64,000 nucleotides of DNA from Strix aluco (taxonomy: Eukaryota; Chordata; Aves; Strigiformes; Strigidae): assembly GCF_031877795.1 (NCBI RefSeq), contig NC_133948.1, forward strand, positions 11,578,948 to 11,642,947. The letters run 5' to 3'. The position numbers and the translations under genes are program-made. This document shows, in pieces, positions 1 to 14,590 of this stretch (within the stretch, counting starts at the first letter, position 1; each line of letters opens with the position of its first letter). The notes beneath the pieces are model-generated. The model did no database searches. It was given only the letters and a program-made list of their open reading frames with translations, and was not told the origin of the DNA.

Positions 1-3000
1 TCTGGGAAGTGAGTGATTGGGTTTAGCTGAGCCCAATATCCTGCAGCTGATCAGAAACATGAAACACATCTAGTTGTTTCCATCTCTTAAAAAGTGAAGC
101 ATTTCAAAGGTACAAAAAGCAGACTGATGATTGAGTGTATGAGACATGCAACACAGTGATCAGGAGTACTAATTCATTTCAGCTAACAAAATTAACACCA
201 TACACAACACACACTCCTTCCTCCCCATCACCACCTCAGCTGCACACAAGTATATTTCAAGTCCAACTTTGATAAAAGTCAGTAAAACTCCAGGTGTTTC
301 GACTCCTCAGACCCCTAAGTGCTGTTAACAGAAGCAACAGGAAGTTTCATTTTAAGACACTTAAAATATGTTTATAGCTTGCAGATTCCCTTTAGCTCTG
401 AAAGCTGGCGTGAACAGACACAGAAAACTCTGTTTGCTGTTGCAGTTTCATCATCAGAATGTCAAAAATGCAGCGGTCCTGCCATAGGGCTACTAGTAAT
501 CAGAACGCCTTCACAGAAGATTAAATAACCGAGAGATAATTTGAAATGAGACACTCCTAAGAAAACCAAAACCCAAACCAGAAAAGTCCCATGAAGATAA
601 TGTTTGCTATACACACATAATTTTAAGTGGTACAACTGCCTACTAGATTCCAGAAGCAGATGCTAATGTTTACAGGTAGGACCAAGTTGCCACACTTACA
701 TTTCTTGCCTTTTTTCTTGTTAATGAATTGAATGCTTACTTGTGTTTTTGATCTTATTCAATTGAAAACTAAAACTGAAAAGACCAAAGAGAAGAGACTT
801 GTTTAGTAAACTGCCATCATTACTATTGAATGGTATTTTTGATGTTCCACAGACTATATAAAACAAGTTGTCCATAACATGTTTAAGAAATAATAAAAAT
901 TTCAGTGCACAGCCTGTTGTGAAGCTGACTGCATTAAAAAAATTACCTCAAAAAAACCCCACTACACGCTTGCAACAAACCCAGTAAATCAGAAGTATGG
1001 CTTTTTGACAGCTCATAGAGCTAGTAAACCAGTGCTGTAATGAAGGTTATGGTACTGGCAACAGTATGACTATCACACATTGGGGCAGAGCTTGACAACC
1101 CTGTCTGGCAATCTAGATAAAGCAGTAGGTCCAGCTGGCCTGCAGACACCCAGCAATGGCCATTTTCAATACACATTTATCAAGTCTACAGAGCACATTC
1201 GTCAAGTCTGACACATCTGACAACATGCCAGATATACCCTACACACGATCTTTGCATGCACAGTAGAAGATCAATACATTTGAGATCCGCTTATTACAGC
1301 GACTAGTATAGTAACATAACCCACTGGATGTATCGTCTCAAAAAGAAATACAGGGTAACGTCAGCTTTTACAGTACAAACCATTTACACTCTTACGAATA
1401 TATCACAGAGGTCATCAGTGACAAAAGACTGTGTGAAGTCAAATGTTTTTCATCTATAACAGTTTGTAAAAAATGCGTGTTTTAAAAGTGTTTCTGAAAA
1501 CATGCAACAATTCTGCTTCAAGAACAGCAACTGCATAGCAAAATGATGTAAATAAGTGAAACTGAACAAATAAGTATAATCCTCATGTTTCATCACACCA
1601 TTGCTTTAAAAAAAATCAGTAAATTTGACATTGAAAAACACTATTTGTGATTTACTGAAACTCAAAGGTAGAACCTTTCCAGAAACTCCAAAAATACTTA
1701 GAGGACAGGGAGGGTTAGGCACCACTGTTCCTGTTTTTCTACCAGAGAAACTAAGCTCTAGTAGTTACTTTCTTACTGAAAGACCACTGTGTAATTATAG
1801 TTTAAAAAATGAGAAAAAGATACAAACGAGTCCAACTTAACTTAAAATATGGACAGGACATTAATTAGTATTACAGGTTCCAAAAGCAGCTGCTCACTCG
1901 GGCTCCTAAAGTAAATTTATGACCTCGCAGTGCCAATTTCTTCCCTCCCACCTCCTCCAGGAAGGAAGAAGAGGATGGGGTTTCAGCACTGAAAACAGAA
2001 GACATCAATATTGTAAGTGGAAAAAGCCCTGCTTCACCCAGTTTCTCAAAAGGCAGATATCACAAATAAAGACTACCTTTATGCTTCTAAAGATGACCAC
2101 CACATTCCTTAGAAGACACAGTATTAGGAACCAACAATAAATCTGTCTCTGTTGAACACAAAATTTTAAACTAAGAAATAAAATGCTCACTAGCCAAGTG
2201 AATTTTTCTGAAGATTAACACAAAACACTAATAATTCAAATGAGAGCTAAAATATTATTTCACTATTTTTTTTAAAAAGCAAATGCTGCATATAAAACTG
2301 TAGTTTATATTTTGTCCTAAGAAAAAGGATGGAATTACTGAAGATTTCCTTTCCCTTTACACACACCTCCTGCCACCTCAATGGAAAAAGAAAAAAAAAG
2401 AGCGAAGTAGAAACGTAACACTAAAGTTGCAGTGGAATTAAGAGTTGTAACTTCACAAGACAGCAAGAGAGACTTCTGGAGGTCCCTCATATCACAGTAA
2501 TAATCAAAACACTCATCTATCAACACACATAAGACGTTACTGGAAAACAGTTGATAAATGTTAACACTACAGTATCAATTATGAAATTAATCAGGATGGA
2601 AAAAAGCCAAAACAAGTCTAAAATATCACATAGAAAGACTGCATTCCTAAACTAAAATGTAACTATTCGCTCTAACCTGTACCCCTTCCCAGACGCCTCT
2701 CTTTCCACAGCACACATAGTACAGGAAACGAAAGGGAATCTTGTTCAGGAGCGTGCTCTCCTTGCTCTGGTGGAAGCATGTGAAACCAGTCCTGCATTTT
2801 ATACCAACTGCAAATACAGCTCCATAAATAATAATTTAAAAGTGTTTTGCCCAATAGCATAGCGCTGCTCTTTACTGTAAACTGATATGATACATCAACC
2901 CAGCCAACATGAAATGCTTTCAGGGTTACTCTTATGTACTCTTTAGAAACCTGAAAACTGAAGGGGGGGTGTGTATGATTTCTTACTGTGATTATTTTAA

Positions 3001-6000
3001 TCTCATCCATTATTTCAGATGCTTATTTATGCTGATATTGCTGTCACAAAAGTAAGGCTCAATTACAAGAGTACAAAAAATAGTTTCCTGGGCCTGTAAG
3101 AGGGTTAAGCAGCAAAGAAGGTATTAACCTTTTGCCTTTGGTTGAAAATACAAAGTTATCGAGAGGTATTAAGCAGTTTTATCTATTAAGAAATTGTGAA
3201 CTATTAAGAAAATTAAAATACTAAGATTATTTATAAGAGTTCCAGAAAAATAGAAACAACTGATGCCTCAAATTTGAGGATACTGAGCAGTTTCAAAACA
3301 TCAAATACCCCAAACAGAGGAAAATAGAAATATTCACATCTAAGAGCAATGGAGTCAGTACACTTCCACTCTCTATTTGTACAAGTTCTTTGGTTTTGAT
3401 ATATTTAGGCTGACAACTTTTGCCCAAATAATTAGGGAATGACATTTTTAGGTCACTTACCCGGTCCCAAAAGGCAAAACTGTGAAGAAAAGATTATGAA
3501 ATACAGCCTCTTCAACCCCCTGTAGAACACAGATTCAGAACTTCCCCAAGTCTCTGCAGGCAAGACAGCATAGTCACCAACAACTTAACATCTGGGATAT
3601 GAAATAAGCTACATACTAAGAGACAGAGTTCTCTACATTTATAATGACCGTGGCTCAAACTTTCAGCCTGTAAGCTGCACAAGCACTCTAAAACGATGTC
3701 TCTTGCTCAGTAATTCCAAAAACATAATCCATTAACCACTGGATTCCAGAAGCAGTGCATTTGTTTTATTGCTTAAGATTAAGACATCAGTTTTAGTGAC
3801 TTGAAAGTTTGCTGATGCTAGAGGGTTATTTAAGATACCAAGGATAACAGGAAACTGCATGGAATTACAGAAGACCCTTATGAGACTAACCGGACAATAA
3901 AAACAGCAAATAAAATTAAACGTGGGTAAACACAAAGCAATCTATCTCTTGGGGAAAAGCAACTTCACAGCTTCATATATAAATGTGCTCTGGACTCATC
4001 AATATTGCTTAGCAAGACTTCAATGTTTTGATTCACAGCTTCATTAAACTATTGGTACAGTGTTTCCAAGGCAAAAAAAGCAAAGCAATTCCAGGAATTA
4101 TTAAGAAAAGGAATAGAGAACAAGCCAAACAACACAAATCAAATTTTTTTACCATCTACCCACACTTTAATTGGTATGTGCAGTTCTGATCTCTCAACCT
4201 CAAAAAAAGGATTTCTTATAGACCTGAAAAAGGTTTAGCAAGGGGCAAAAATGAAATCAAAGGTATGTAATAGCTCCTGTGAGACATCTCACAGGGAATA
4301 TGACAAAAGCCTATCAAATCTTGAATGGCATCGAGCAGGCAGACTAGGACTGGCTGTTAATCATCTCTTCCACTACTAAAATTAGGCACAAACAAATGCA
4401 GTTAGAGCCAGGTTGAAAGTAAGAAAAATGAGCTGTATTTTTAATGCAGATTGAAAGAATGCTGTGGCTGCACAAAGCACAAGTGGAAGGGGAGACTGGA
4501 CATGCACAAGGTAGAGAAATTCCCTAATGGAGGCTAAATAGCTGAGCACAAAGGGCTCAGAAACCCCTCTGAGCCAAAAATAATTGCAGGGTGGGAAAGC
4601 AGTCAGGGTAGGAGGGAAGATTTCAGTTTTGGTTGGTTTTTTCCTGAGGCATCTGCTCACAGCCGTGACTGGACGCAAAGCACCAGGTGGGATGGATCCC
4701 TGCTCCAGTCAGGGCGGTGTCTACTACGTTCTTATGCCATGAGGAAAATATACAGATGTCAATGATTTATGGGTGCTGGAATTTTGGAACAACGGCTGCA
4801 GGTAGTTACTTAGAGAGAAAAGACTTTCCTATTACTTTCTACGTAAAAAATTCAAAAGGGCCTTTACAGTCTTCCGTTACAAGTTGTAGAATTACAAAAA
4901 TAGGAATTTGGCCTTTAAGTTATGTTATCCATCCACTGTTTTCAAGCCACATTTGCTATTGCTACTTCTCTTTTAAACACAAGGGAGGAAAGACCAGAGC
5001 TTTGGGCAAGAATTGGCTGTTATACACCTTAATTTCTCTACTCCTTCTTTGGAGAAAACTTCAGAGCTGTAACTGCTGTGAGCAATGTGTAACCGTTGCA
5101 ATACTTAACATTCCAGACAAGTGACAGGAACATTTACAGAAGAACTCCTAAACTTAAGAACTGTGCTCTAAAAGCCTTTTCATAACAAATTAAATAATGT
5201 AGTCTCGTTTTCAAGCTCCTACTTTAAACAACCGCTATTTCAAAACACTACCGAGGAAAGAAAAAGCAACTGTTCATCAACTAAATCCAACTGACTTCTT
5301 CCTAGTGTGGGGAATCTGTTCCACAAGGCTCTCACTGTCCAAAACTCAGTTTCAGCACTAACTTCTTCATTGACTGCAACTTCAGAAGTTGCTTTTTTTT
5401 TTTTCAATTGCAGTTTTGGAAACGAGAACAAAAGGTTAGGTAAATCTATACCTTACTGATAACCACCCTAGAGATGATTAAAAAAATATTCTAAGTGGGC
5501 TAAGTACTCCATAGCACACCCATTAACTATGGCTGCTCACACTATAGACAAGAATACCATCCACATTACTATTACATAGGCTTTGTTTCACTGGTGTTGA
5601 TAATACATGTCATGAAAAATATTCTTATATCTGAAGGCAGTCTGTGTGCCCCTCACAATGCAAGCTGAGATAAACCTCAACAGGCAGAATATGATAAAGG
5701 AAACAGAAGAGGGAATATAACATGTAGAATATTAGTATGATAAACATGGAGGGACACTAAAACCTGGCTTTGGCAACGTTGTCATTTTTCACTCCTTTTC
5801 ATAAATTTCACGGTTGCATCCAAATTTTAAGCCATGCATTAACTGATGATGTTATATATCCTGCTTCCTAGATAGTAATTACACCTCTATGTCAGATTTT
5901 AAAGTCTTAAACAAACTTAACAGAAATAACAACCTTCTCTGTAAAACCCTTAGGTTTATATTCCAGTAAAATATAACAAACTCTTATTTTGGCACTGTAG

Positions 6001-9000
6001 GTTTTCTGGGGGAAAAAAAAAAAAATTAACACAATACATTTTCCAGCCAAAGGACTGGCCAGCTTTAACTATAAAAGCAGCTAGTCTAAAAAGTGATACT
6101 TAGTTAACCACATCAACTGAAAATGTTATATATCATAATTGCAAGCATGTTCTAAAGTAAGTGTTATTACAAAAATCAATAACCCTCCAGTTACAAAGGT
6201 GTATTTAGTGTCATATAAGCCTAAGTATATACTGCATTCCTTAACCAACAATCAGAGCCCCCTGCACACACGGAAATTTTCCTTGCACTGCTAGGGAAGT
6301 ACTTTCAAAACCAGTGATGTATAATTTCAATACCAGGGAATTTGGCAGAGTAGCACAACAAAAGGTGCACGACTAACACAAGAGCTTCCTTCTGTTTCAA
6401 AATTACTAGCTCACTAGACAACATTTCATTGCAATGTACGCTGTCTCTATCTAGCACAGCGGTTCCCAAAAGCGCGGGCTAGAGCAGGTAACCAGTGGTG
6501 ACCTTTTCCCTTTTGACCACTGAAAATGTTGTCAGCTGAACTCTTGTATCAACAACAGCAGCAAAGTTCACAGGGAGAAGAAAGGCAGGCAGCAGCCTAG
6601 CTCCCATCAGAAAAAGGGGGGAGAGAGAAAGGATGTGCAACATGCTGTTTTCAGGAGCTAGACCAGCAGCTCTCAGCACAAGTACGTTACAGGTAAAACC
6701 TGTAAGATAAGTGAAGAACTTCAACCAGGTCCCATGTTCACCCAAAACACTCCATCAGATCTTCGGTTTGTGTAAAACCCAAAACCCCCAAATGCTGTTT
6801 CCAGCATGGTTACAATGACAAATCTGTTCTTACCAGCTGTTGACTAATGTATTCTCAACTTGAGGACTTCCTATTGCCTGGCTTTCTGGAACTGGGAGGT
6901 GACTGGGTGCTCACTATGTCCACTTCACCACTAATCTGGTCTGGCAACATTCCTGAAGGCATTGCATCCAAAAAAATAGAGAACAGGAGAAGCATACAGA
7001 GATACATGCCCTTAGGACCTTCCCTGCCCCCAGGTGCTTACAACTGTGACATTCCCAGCCCCAGAAGGACTCTCCTGGTCTCAGCTGGACCAAGGGAATG
7101 GCCTGGAAGGGAACAGCCCATCCACGAGCCAGCCTTGCTAAGGGCTGGAGGAGGGAAGTGCCTGCTGGGGATTGCTTAAGCTAGTCATGAAAGTAATTTA
7201 ATTGTACCCTGTCACCAAAAGAGGCAGTCCCACCCTTTCCTCAGTCCTCTCCCTGCTTTAAATTCTGGAGATCATAGTTCATTTTTTGATGAGTTGGTCT
7301 TTCAGTCAGATCAGGACTGATCTGACTCACCTTATAATTGCTAGATACTACGCAAAGGAAGCAGCGGGACTGTGAACTGGGAAAAAGAAGGAAGGCTCAC
7401 CCTTTCAGAGACAGTGTAGCCCGAAATTTGTTTGAATTCAGTCTGAGGTTGTTGGACACTCAGCAACAGCCCTGATTGCCTTATTGACATCCAACCACCA
7501 CCACCTTCCAAGCCACATTATTCTGTGGAGCCACATGGTAAAATAGATGAGGCAACAGATGAACTGTGCCATTTTTAAGCAATTGACACAAGACAAAACT
7601 GGGCACTGACCACTGCAGAGGGTCTGAAGATTGGCTATCTATGGGTTTGAATTCTGTGGTCTGACCCACATCTTCCTTTACCTCCAAGACCTGTCTGCAG
7701 CACACTCATTACTTAGTTTAAAATCCTTCAGGCTTGGCAGACAGACAAGAGACAGAACTGCATGCAAATCTTCCCTAAGAACCCTGGTATCGCTAGGGGA
7801 GGAGCATTTACCTACCCCAGTGTGGAACCCCAAGGACATACTTTTGACTCATATAGGAAAAAAGTCCTTGGGACAGGATGGAGAGGCTTCCATCTGTAGC
7901 CACTATTTTTCTTCTTCCTCTCCCAGGAAATAGGATAAGATACTGTCTCTCTTCCGCATTTTTATTCCAAGCCTTCTGGAAAAGAGTGAATCACTAACCA
8001 TTTCTGGAGTCCCTGTTTCCTTGGACAGTTTGGTTGCTGGAGCAATGCAGGACTCTACCCAGGATGGAGCCTGGGAAAGCACCAAGAGCCCAGGACCAGC
8101 AGAGCATCCCTAACTGATGTGACTGCTGATGTGCTGATATCACCATGGAATGCCAAGTGCCTAACGCTTTAGCACTTCCCATTGTGAAACACTTTTACCA
8201 TATTTCTTTGAGAAGATCCTATACCTCCAGGTTTCGTGGTGAGCCTTTGATGTTTAGCTGAAGGCCTTGGAATAGTTTTCCCATTCCCTCCAGAAGAATG
8301 TAGTCTTTTTACTTAAAAAAGCTACACTGAAGTCTTTATAGTTATTTTTTTCCTTCAAATATCCTTTACTTACAACACTAATAAGTTATAGACTTAATGG
8401 AATTTTATTCTCTAGATAAATACTATTGTTTTTACAGGTATATATGAGAAACATTTTCATAAAACTGTCGAGAACTTCTTATAATGCATATTTGTATAAT
8501 TTTATGTTTTGAATATAGCAAATTTACTTCTGAATGTGAAATGCAAGTAGACTGAAATCTCACATGCACATTTGAAACTATAATCTTTAAAACATTTTTA
8601 CTATTTTTCCTGAGTGAGCTTTTAAACAGAATTTATACTGTTTACTAAGAATTTGAAAGCGTTGGGTATCTTTCAGTCAGACACATAGAGTTAAAATGCA
8701 AAAAGAAATAGGTACAAAGCCTAGAATATCAGCATACAGAAGATCAAACCTTGAGAGCATAATATAGAGCATATGGCATAAACAGCAGGTTTTGTTTCTT
8801 TGTGACAACTGATGCATAAATACAACAAATTGATTCCTGCCATTAATGACAACCTTTCAGGGCTGAAAACAGTGGTAACTTTATAAGCAGGAAACAAAAG
8901 GAACTTAGGAGACTCACACCAGATATATGAATAGATAGTGGTCCAAAGATATGGGACCAAGCCCCTGTATTTTGAGCCCACAAGAAGGAAGGGGTGGCAG

Positions 9001-12000
9001 CACCATGGAGCAGCACAAGCCACGGGGACCTCTGGCAGCTTCACTAGTCTTTCCATTAGCCTTAGTGTTACTTATGGTACTGATTGCATCTGGAGGAAGA
9101 AAAAGACCAGTGACCATAGCACTGAAGAAAGAGGGATAGGCCATCCCTGAAAATCCATAATGCTCACTTAATTAAGCAGATTTATATTGGTAAAGGATAT
9201 TAACTACTACAAAACAAGGATACTTCGGTATTAAATCAGGATTCTGGGTTCTATTCCTACATCTGTCCATTTTCTTCTATGGCTTTGACACAACCAGTTC
9301 ATTGTGCCTGAGCTCAGTTGTAAATCACAGTAATATCTGCCATAGCAAACTATCAAAACGTTTGGAGAACAGCATGACAGCACCCTTAAACTTTTTCAAA
9401 GTCATAGGGATGCTCATACTTACAGGTTGAGGAAACCCTCTCCTATAGTTTTGTACAAGGCTAGAAAGAAAAATAGCAACAGTTGTGGGGAAAAAGTTTA
9501 TGTTAGAAAACATTCATTTTAACTTCTTAATTCTTGACGAAAAATTCTCAGTATACTCAAACGCAGTGATACTGCCATGTTCAAGGATGAATCTCATATC
9601 TACAAATCATAAATCAAGAATAATTTGATCACAGCTTCCAGCAACTGTACCTATTTAAGAAGGTCATTGTTTCCTGAAGAGACAAGCGATTGTCCATCTG
9701 ATATAAGTGAGTGCAGATAAAAAGTAGCTTTGCACGATTCTACTAAGAATCTTGCTAGGAAAGATCTTTTTTGACACAGAAACAAATAAAGGCAAAACTA
9801 GAACCTCACGTGAGCAGAGTTACTCAGTCAAACTTGTGGTAGGAATTGTGTCTAGAAAGAACAGTTTTAATTATTTTTTTTCTTTTCCTTCAGAAAAGCC
9901 CATAGTCCTTCAGGGACTTAAAGGAAATATTTGCCATTAACTATTTACAATGCTGGTTACTTCTCAGGGAAAAGCAAATTGAAACAGACAAAAGTGTTGT
10001 TTGCAAAGAAAGAAAGATTTTTCACTGCACAACAGATGCTACTTCAATGCATACCCATTATCAAACCTCAGTGCCATTTAGCTTGCTAAATAAAAGAAAC
10101 TTTAAGCTCAGGACAACTCGGAAACTCAGTAAAAGTAAAAAAAAAATTTAAAAAATCCTATGGCTAAACAGAAAAAGTCAAGCTCTAATAGATCATTTTT
10201 ATAAACTTGTCTGTGTCAGTTAAGACCTGTCAATATGAAGACTGCCAACATTTTAGCGATGAACAGTGAAATATGTTGAAGGAGCCTCTCCACACCAACC
10301 CTCACACAGCAAGGAAATTCTGTAACAGAAGTTTCAAGAAGGCTCCATCTGCCAAAACCACTGTGTGCTTTTAATTAAGAACGCATATAGAAATGTATTA
10401 AGAACACAGAAACTTTCAAGGAGTGTTAAGAATGCCAGCCTCTTGGTCAAGCTTTCCACCCACCCCCCCAAATGTATATCCCATAGGAAATCATTATTCA
10501 CAGCATGTACCTGTTCAGAACACGTATCCTACACTGGCTAAGTGACCAAAGTCAAGGAAATGTTTTTAGCATCAGAAAAATACCAATACTTTCAGGCTGA
10601 TGTCATCAAATACATCACTCAAGTACTTTAACACTACCTTTATTATTTTTCAATACTATTTAAATACTAGATGTTAGATGCTCAGTTTATTTTCTTGAAT
10701 AAAACTGCATATACACCAGTCAGTCGCAGGTGATCATTAGCTTGGCTTCATTCTGGCAAACAGTCCTGGAAAATAAAATCAACTGAGAATCATGCAAGAC
10801 TTACGTTTCATAAGTGTCAAACCAAGTCTTTAAGTAAGTAAAAATGAGTTATTTTCTCTCTTGAAATTTTCCTTAAGTGGCTTTACAACCTTTTAATATG
10901 TAACAAATGGCTAGTTCTAAATTGTGATTTTTTTTTTTTTATTTATTTTTGGTACTGAAACCTTGCAGACTGATCCCCTTTAAAAAGTCTTCTTTTACCT
11001 AACTTGACAATTTATTCTTGTATTACTCTTTTCTGCAATTTGGAAAAGCTACTAGTTCTGCCACTTAGTTGCAACACAGCGTCAGTTCTTTGCAAAATTA
11101 AGGTATCCTGAGACATTCACTTACAAAGATGAAGATCAAAAATTGTAGCACCTTTACAGTAAAGAAGAAGTCCTCTTTCCCAAAGAAAATCATGCATGTG
11201 TGTGTGAAAACTCTAATGATGAATTATTTATATGTTAAAAGATAGTATCCTATGATTACTTGCAGGCTGCATTAAACTGTTAAGTGCTCCAAATGGTGGC
11301 TTCTCTGATCATTTCAGCTGGAATAAGCTCAAACGAAACAAGTAATATGTTCCTTGTGACTAGTCACTTAAGGCTATGATTAAGTATATAACTCTGCTTC
11401 TAACACCCGTTTTTTCTCCCTTTTTCAGTATACAGACTAAAAATAAGATCAAATGGGGTGATTTTTGAAGCCAGGAAGTACAACCATAACTTTTCTTACG
11501 CTGTTTTTCCCACTGAGCAATAGAGATTTAGTCACATTAATAGCATTATACACTTCTAGAACTGGATCCCAGTTGGCAAGACAGGCTCCAACGTCGTAAG
11601 ATCAAGGCAAGAAAAAAAGAACTTCTGAAGTACATTACTAAAAGATCTCATAAGGAGTTTCCATTGCATGCCTCCACCTTCTGAGAATATATTTTCCTCT
11701 TTCATACTAACAGGAAAGCAAAAATGGCACAATCTTATTTCCCTTCATCACGTTACTTGTAAGTATATATTTATTCATTCCTAAAATGTTAACTGCACAT
11801 CACCTCATCTATTCTGTACAATTAAATCTTTGCAGCATAAAAATAACTATTCCAACACGCACTTAGACAGAAACTTCTAAAACTCATTGGCCACCCTTAC
11901 ACTAGTAACTAACACAGGCACAAACCTGCACTGCTTGATTTGTGGCTATACAGCCAAAATCGCGTTCCCCTCTCCCCCACCCAGAAAGGGTGGCCATGTC

Positions 12001-13650
12001 CCATCTCTGTTTGGACAAGTCCTGGCATTTGCCACCTTTGAATGATGCCCAGGTATGGCTTAGGAAAGTGCTAGGTGGCCTAGCTAAGCCATACCAGTGG
12101 CTATGCTGACAATTTACTAGCGTGAACAATCACATGCCAGACCTCAGCCTAACACTCATGTTTTCTTTGATTTGCTACTATGGACACACTCTCCGCTAAA
12201 GAAAAGTTTGCTTAAGCCTGTCCTCAAGCCTGACATAGAAGATGCCAGGTAGCATGCCTGGAAGGCCACAGAGATCACACCGCCCTAGAACATGGAGCAA
12301 AAGGGAAAACACCGCAGAGCTGGTAAGCTGCAAAACACAATAAAAACTACAGTCCATGAGAACTGGAAAACCCTGCACAGAAGTTTGCCCACTGTGACAT
12401 TCCACCATCATCAAATTTTAATAAAAGTCCTTTATACTACTAAAGAGACAACACAGATCTTTTTCAATGATCACACCAAAACTCACATCAGCAAACACTC
12501 ATTGACTTGAGCACATAGAAGAACTGGGAAATGTGAACTGCAGTGTTTACCTAGATGACACTCTATTTGACAGAAATGATACAATAAATTGGAAAGATTT
12601 AAATTAAGAAGATTTGAGATGTTTTGCTCCCCACAATTAGATACTGTATTCAATAAAGAAAAATAGACATGGGTCTTCAGACATACAAAAACTTCTGAAA
12701 AAACAAGTTTTCTTTTCTTTTATTTCACATTGTCTACGAGCCTAGAATCTGATTTTTCCATTAACTGAAAATTAAGTGGCAGTGTTACAAGAAACAAGAG
12801 ACTACTGCTGTCTCAGTTTCTCAATTTTAATCTCAGACTGTTTACAGTGACCTACTCTTTTCATTTTTGTTAGCAACTACCTAACAACAATCAACTAGGC
12901 TGGAGGGGGGAGGAGAAATTTTACTTCTGAGCTACTGCAGAACTGTACTGTGATCCACAGAGTGTTAACAGCAGCCACTGACTTTAGTTTGCCTACGTTT
13001 CAGCAGACAAAGTCCATACCATTAATTAAGCAGGAAGCAACAACAGAAGGCTTATGTTTGCTTTTGGGGTGAGCAGAGTTTGCACAGACTACGTCCTTCG
13101 ACAGAACCTACAGCTCTTCAGAACACTTCTCACGCAGTTTACAAGACCAATTTTCTGCTACAAGAGAGCTATGTTTTCCAGATCCTAGCACAGACAGACA
13201 CTTCATGCAATCACAGGCGGTGAGATGCTGTTGTGGAGAGAAGCGTGCAGTTTGCTGAGCATCAGCACTGTATTGTTTTTCTCTCTGAGGACACAGAGTA
13301 CAGAAAACTCTTAGAACAGGCTGGTGACTCTCTGATTTTGGCCCAGCTATAGGAACCTGCTTTTCTTCATCCTGGCACTACCAGGTCATGTACAGCTTGC
13401 AAGAAGGAATACTGTGAGACTCAAGAAGACAGACAGAAGGCACAAAACTGGAACTTGTAGGATCTTTCAGCTATAAAAATCCAGAAAAACTGTACTCCAG
13501 ACAAGCGTGAGACAAAGGTCCTCCCCACCACACGAAAACCTAGCTACAAAGGTGCTCAAGGGCAAGCTCTCTACCTCTCTCCTCAGGAAGCTCCCACACG
13601 CACCACACCATCCCTCTCCGCAGAAACAACCCAGCAGCGTGAAACAAATG
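1..13650. other. AT-rich non-coding stretch, probably first intron of a minus-strand gene
   Basis: No stretch here reads as a recognisable protein, and the open frames are short and scattered on both strands with no family motif. The sequence is AT-rich with A and T runs, and becomes somewhat more GC-rich around 6.8-8.2 kb and again towards 13.2-13.6 kb. It lies directly on the transcribed side of the minus-strand splice donors in the CpG island at 14 kb, so a long first intron is the simplest reading. Intergenic sequence is the alternative. I saw no CR1 3' end, tRNA, rRNA or simple-repeat array worth naming apart from one hairpin listed separately. Confidence 0.4.
7304..7327. repeat. Perfect inverted repeat (11-bp arms)
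   Basis: Arms at 7304-7314 and 7317-7327 are exact reverse complements separated by two bases, giving a near-palindrome read as AGTCAGATCAG then its complement. It lies in the non-coding stretch left of the CpG island. No function is implied. It could be a chance palindrome or a hairpin in a primary transcript. Confidence 0.6.
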
Positions 13651-14180
13651 ATTTCACCGCGGGACGCAAACCCGGGCAAACCTGAGCTTGCCTCAGTAGC
13701 CGGGAACCGCGAAGCCCTCCGTTACCTCACCGCCTCCCAGCCAAGCGGGCGAGCCGGCCTCCCCCGGGGCACCCCAGGGCGGCTCTCGCCGGCAGCGCCT
13801 CGAAGGGACAGTCACAAAATGGGTGACAGGGACGACGCAGCGCGCTCGGCCAGCGAGGGGAGGGAGGAGGATGCCGCCGCCGGGCGAGCGGGCGGCCCCT
13901 GAGGCGCGCGGGGGGAGCCGAGGCGGGAGCGGGACGGCTGTCACCGCCGCGGCCGGCTGAGAGGGCGAGCGGCGCGGCGGGGGCGACAGCGCGGCCGGCG
14001 GCCCCCCGGGGCACAGGGGGCGCAGAGGGAGGCGGCGGCGGCAAGGAGACCGAGCCCCGGGGCGAGCAGCGCGGGAAGGGGCTCCGTGAGGCGCTGCGGC
14101 CGGCGGGAGCGAGGCGAGCGGCAGGAGCCCGCGACACAGGCCCTGCCGGGGCCTGCGCGGCCGCGGGCGACCCCCCTTAC

Positions 14181-14420
14181 CGGGCGGGCGGGGGTCGGGG
14201 CTGGGCAAGGCTCGCCGGTGCTCGGCGCTTACCGGGCAGCCGCCTCCTTCCCGCTTCTTCGCGGCGCGGCCCGAGTCTCGGGGGACCGCGCCGGGTCGGG
14301 TCGGGCCGGGTCGGGCTGCGAGCGCCGCCGGCGGGAGGGGGAGGGGGCGCGGAGGGGCGCGCGGGGACCGCAGAGACCCCCTCCGCCCGCCTCCGCCTGC
14401 GCCCCGCCCCTCGCGGGCGG
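14181..14420 (-). other. Putative non-coding first exon of a leftward gene (SPECC1L by gene order?)
   Basis: Reading the minus strand, two consensus splice donors lie 52 bp apart. One exon end is at 14233, followed by GTAAGC. The other is at 14181, followed by GTAAGG. A third weaker donor area (GTGAGG or GTAACG) is near 13730-13726. Sp1 and NRF-1 motifs sit just upstream at 14.4-14.5 kb, so initiation around 14.3-14.42 kb would give a first exon of about 100-240 bp. The right end given here is arbitrary. In mammals SPECC1L follows BCR in the same orientation and begins with a non-coding exon and a long intron, which fits. No SPECC1L coding sequence lies in the window, so the name is unproven, and a lncRNA or another gene remains possible. 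Confidence 0.3.
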
Positions 14421-14490
14421 TACCACCGCACTGCGCAGGCGCCAGCCCCGCGCCCAAGGGCCGGGGGTGCGGAGTGCGCCGCCACCGGCG

Positions 14491-14500
14491 GCGCATGCGC
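14491..14500. promoter_or_regulatory. NRF-1-type palindrome
   Basis: The sequence GCGCATGCGC is a perfect palindrome and matches the core of the NRF-1 binding consensus. NRF-1 sites are typical of CpG-island, TATA-less, often bidirectional promoters of housekeeping genes. It lies about 260 bp upstream of the first candidate minus-strand splice donor. Confidence 0.55.
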
Positions 14501-14590
14501 TGTCGCGCCCCCGCCCCGCGCGTGCCGCCGGGGGGGGCGTGGCCGGGCGAGGTTCCTCGCGGTGGGCTCAGGGGCGCTGTCCTGCGGGGA

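Noticed and set aside
6847..7179. 110-codon plus-strand open frame in a slightly GC-richer patch
   Set aside because: No recognisable domain, splice context or supporting start context. Length is compatible with chance.
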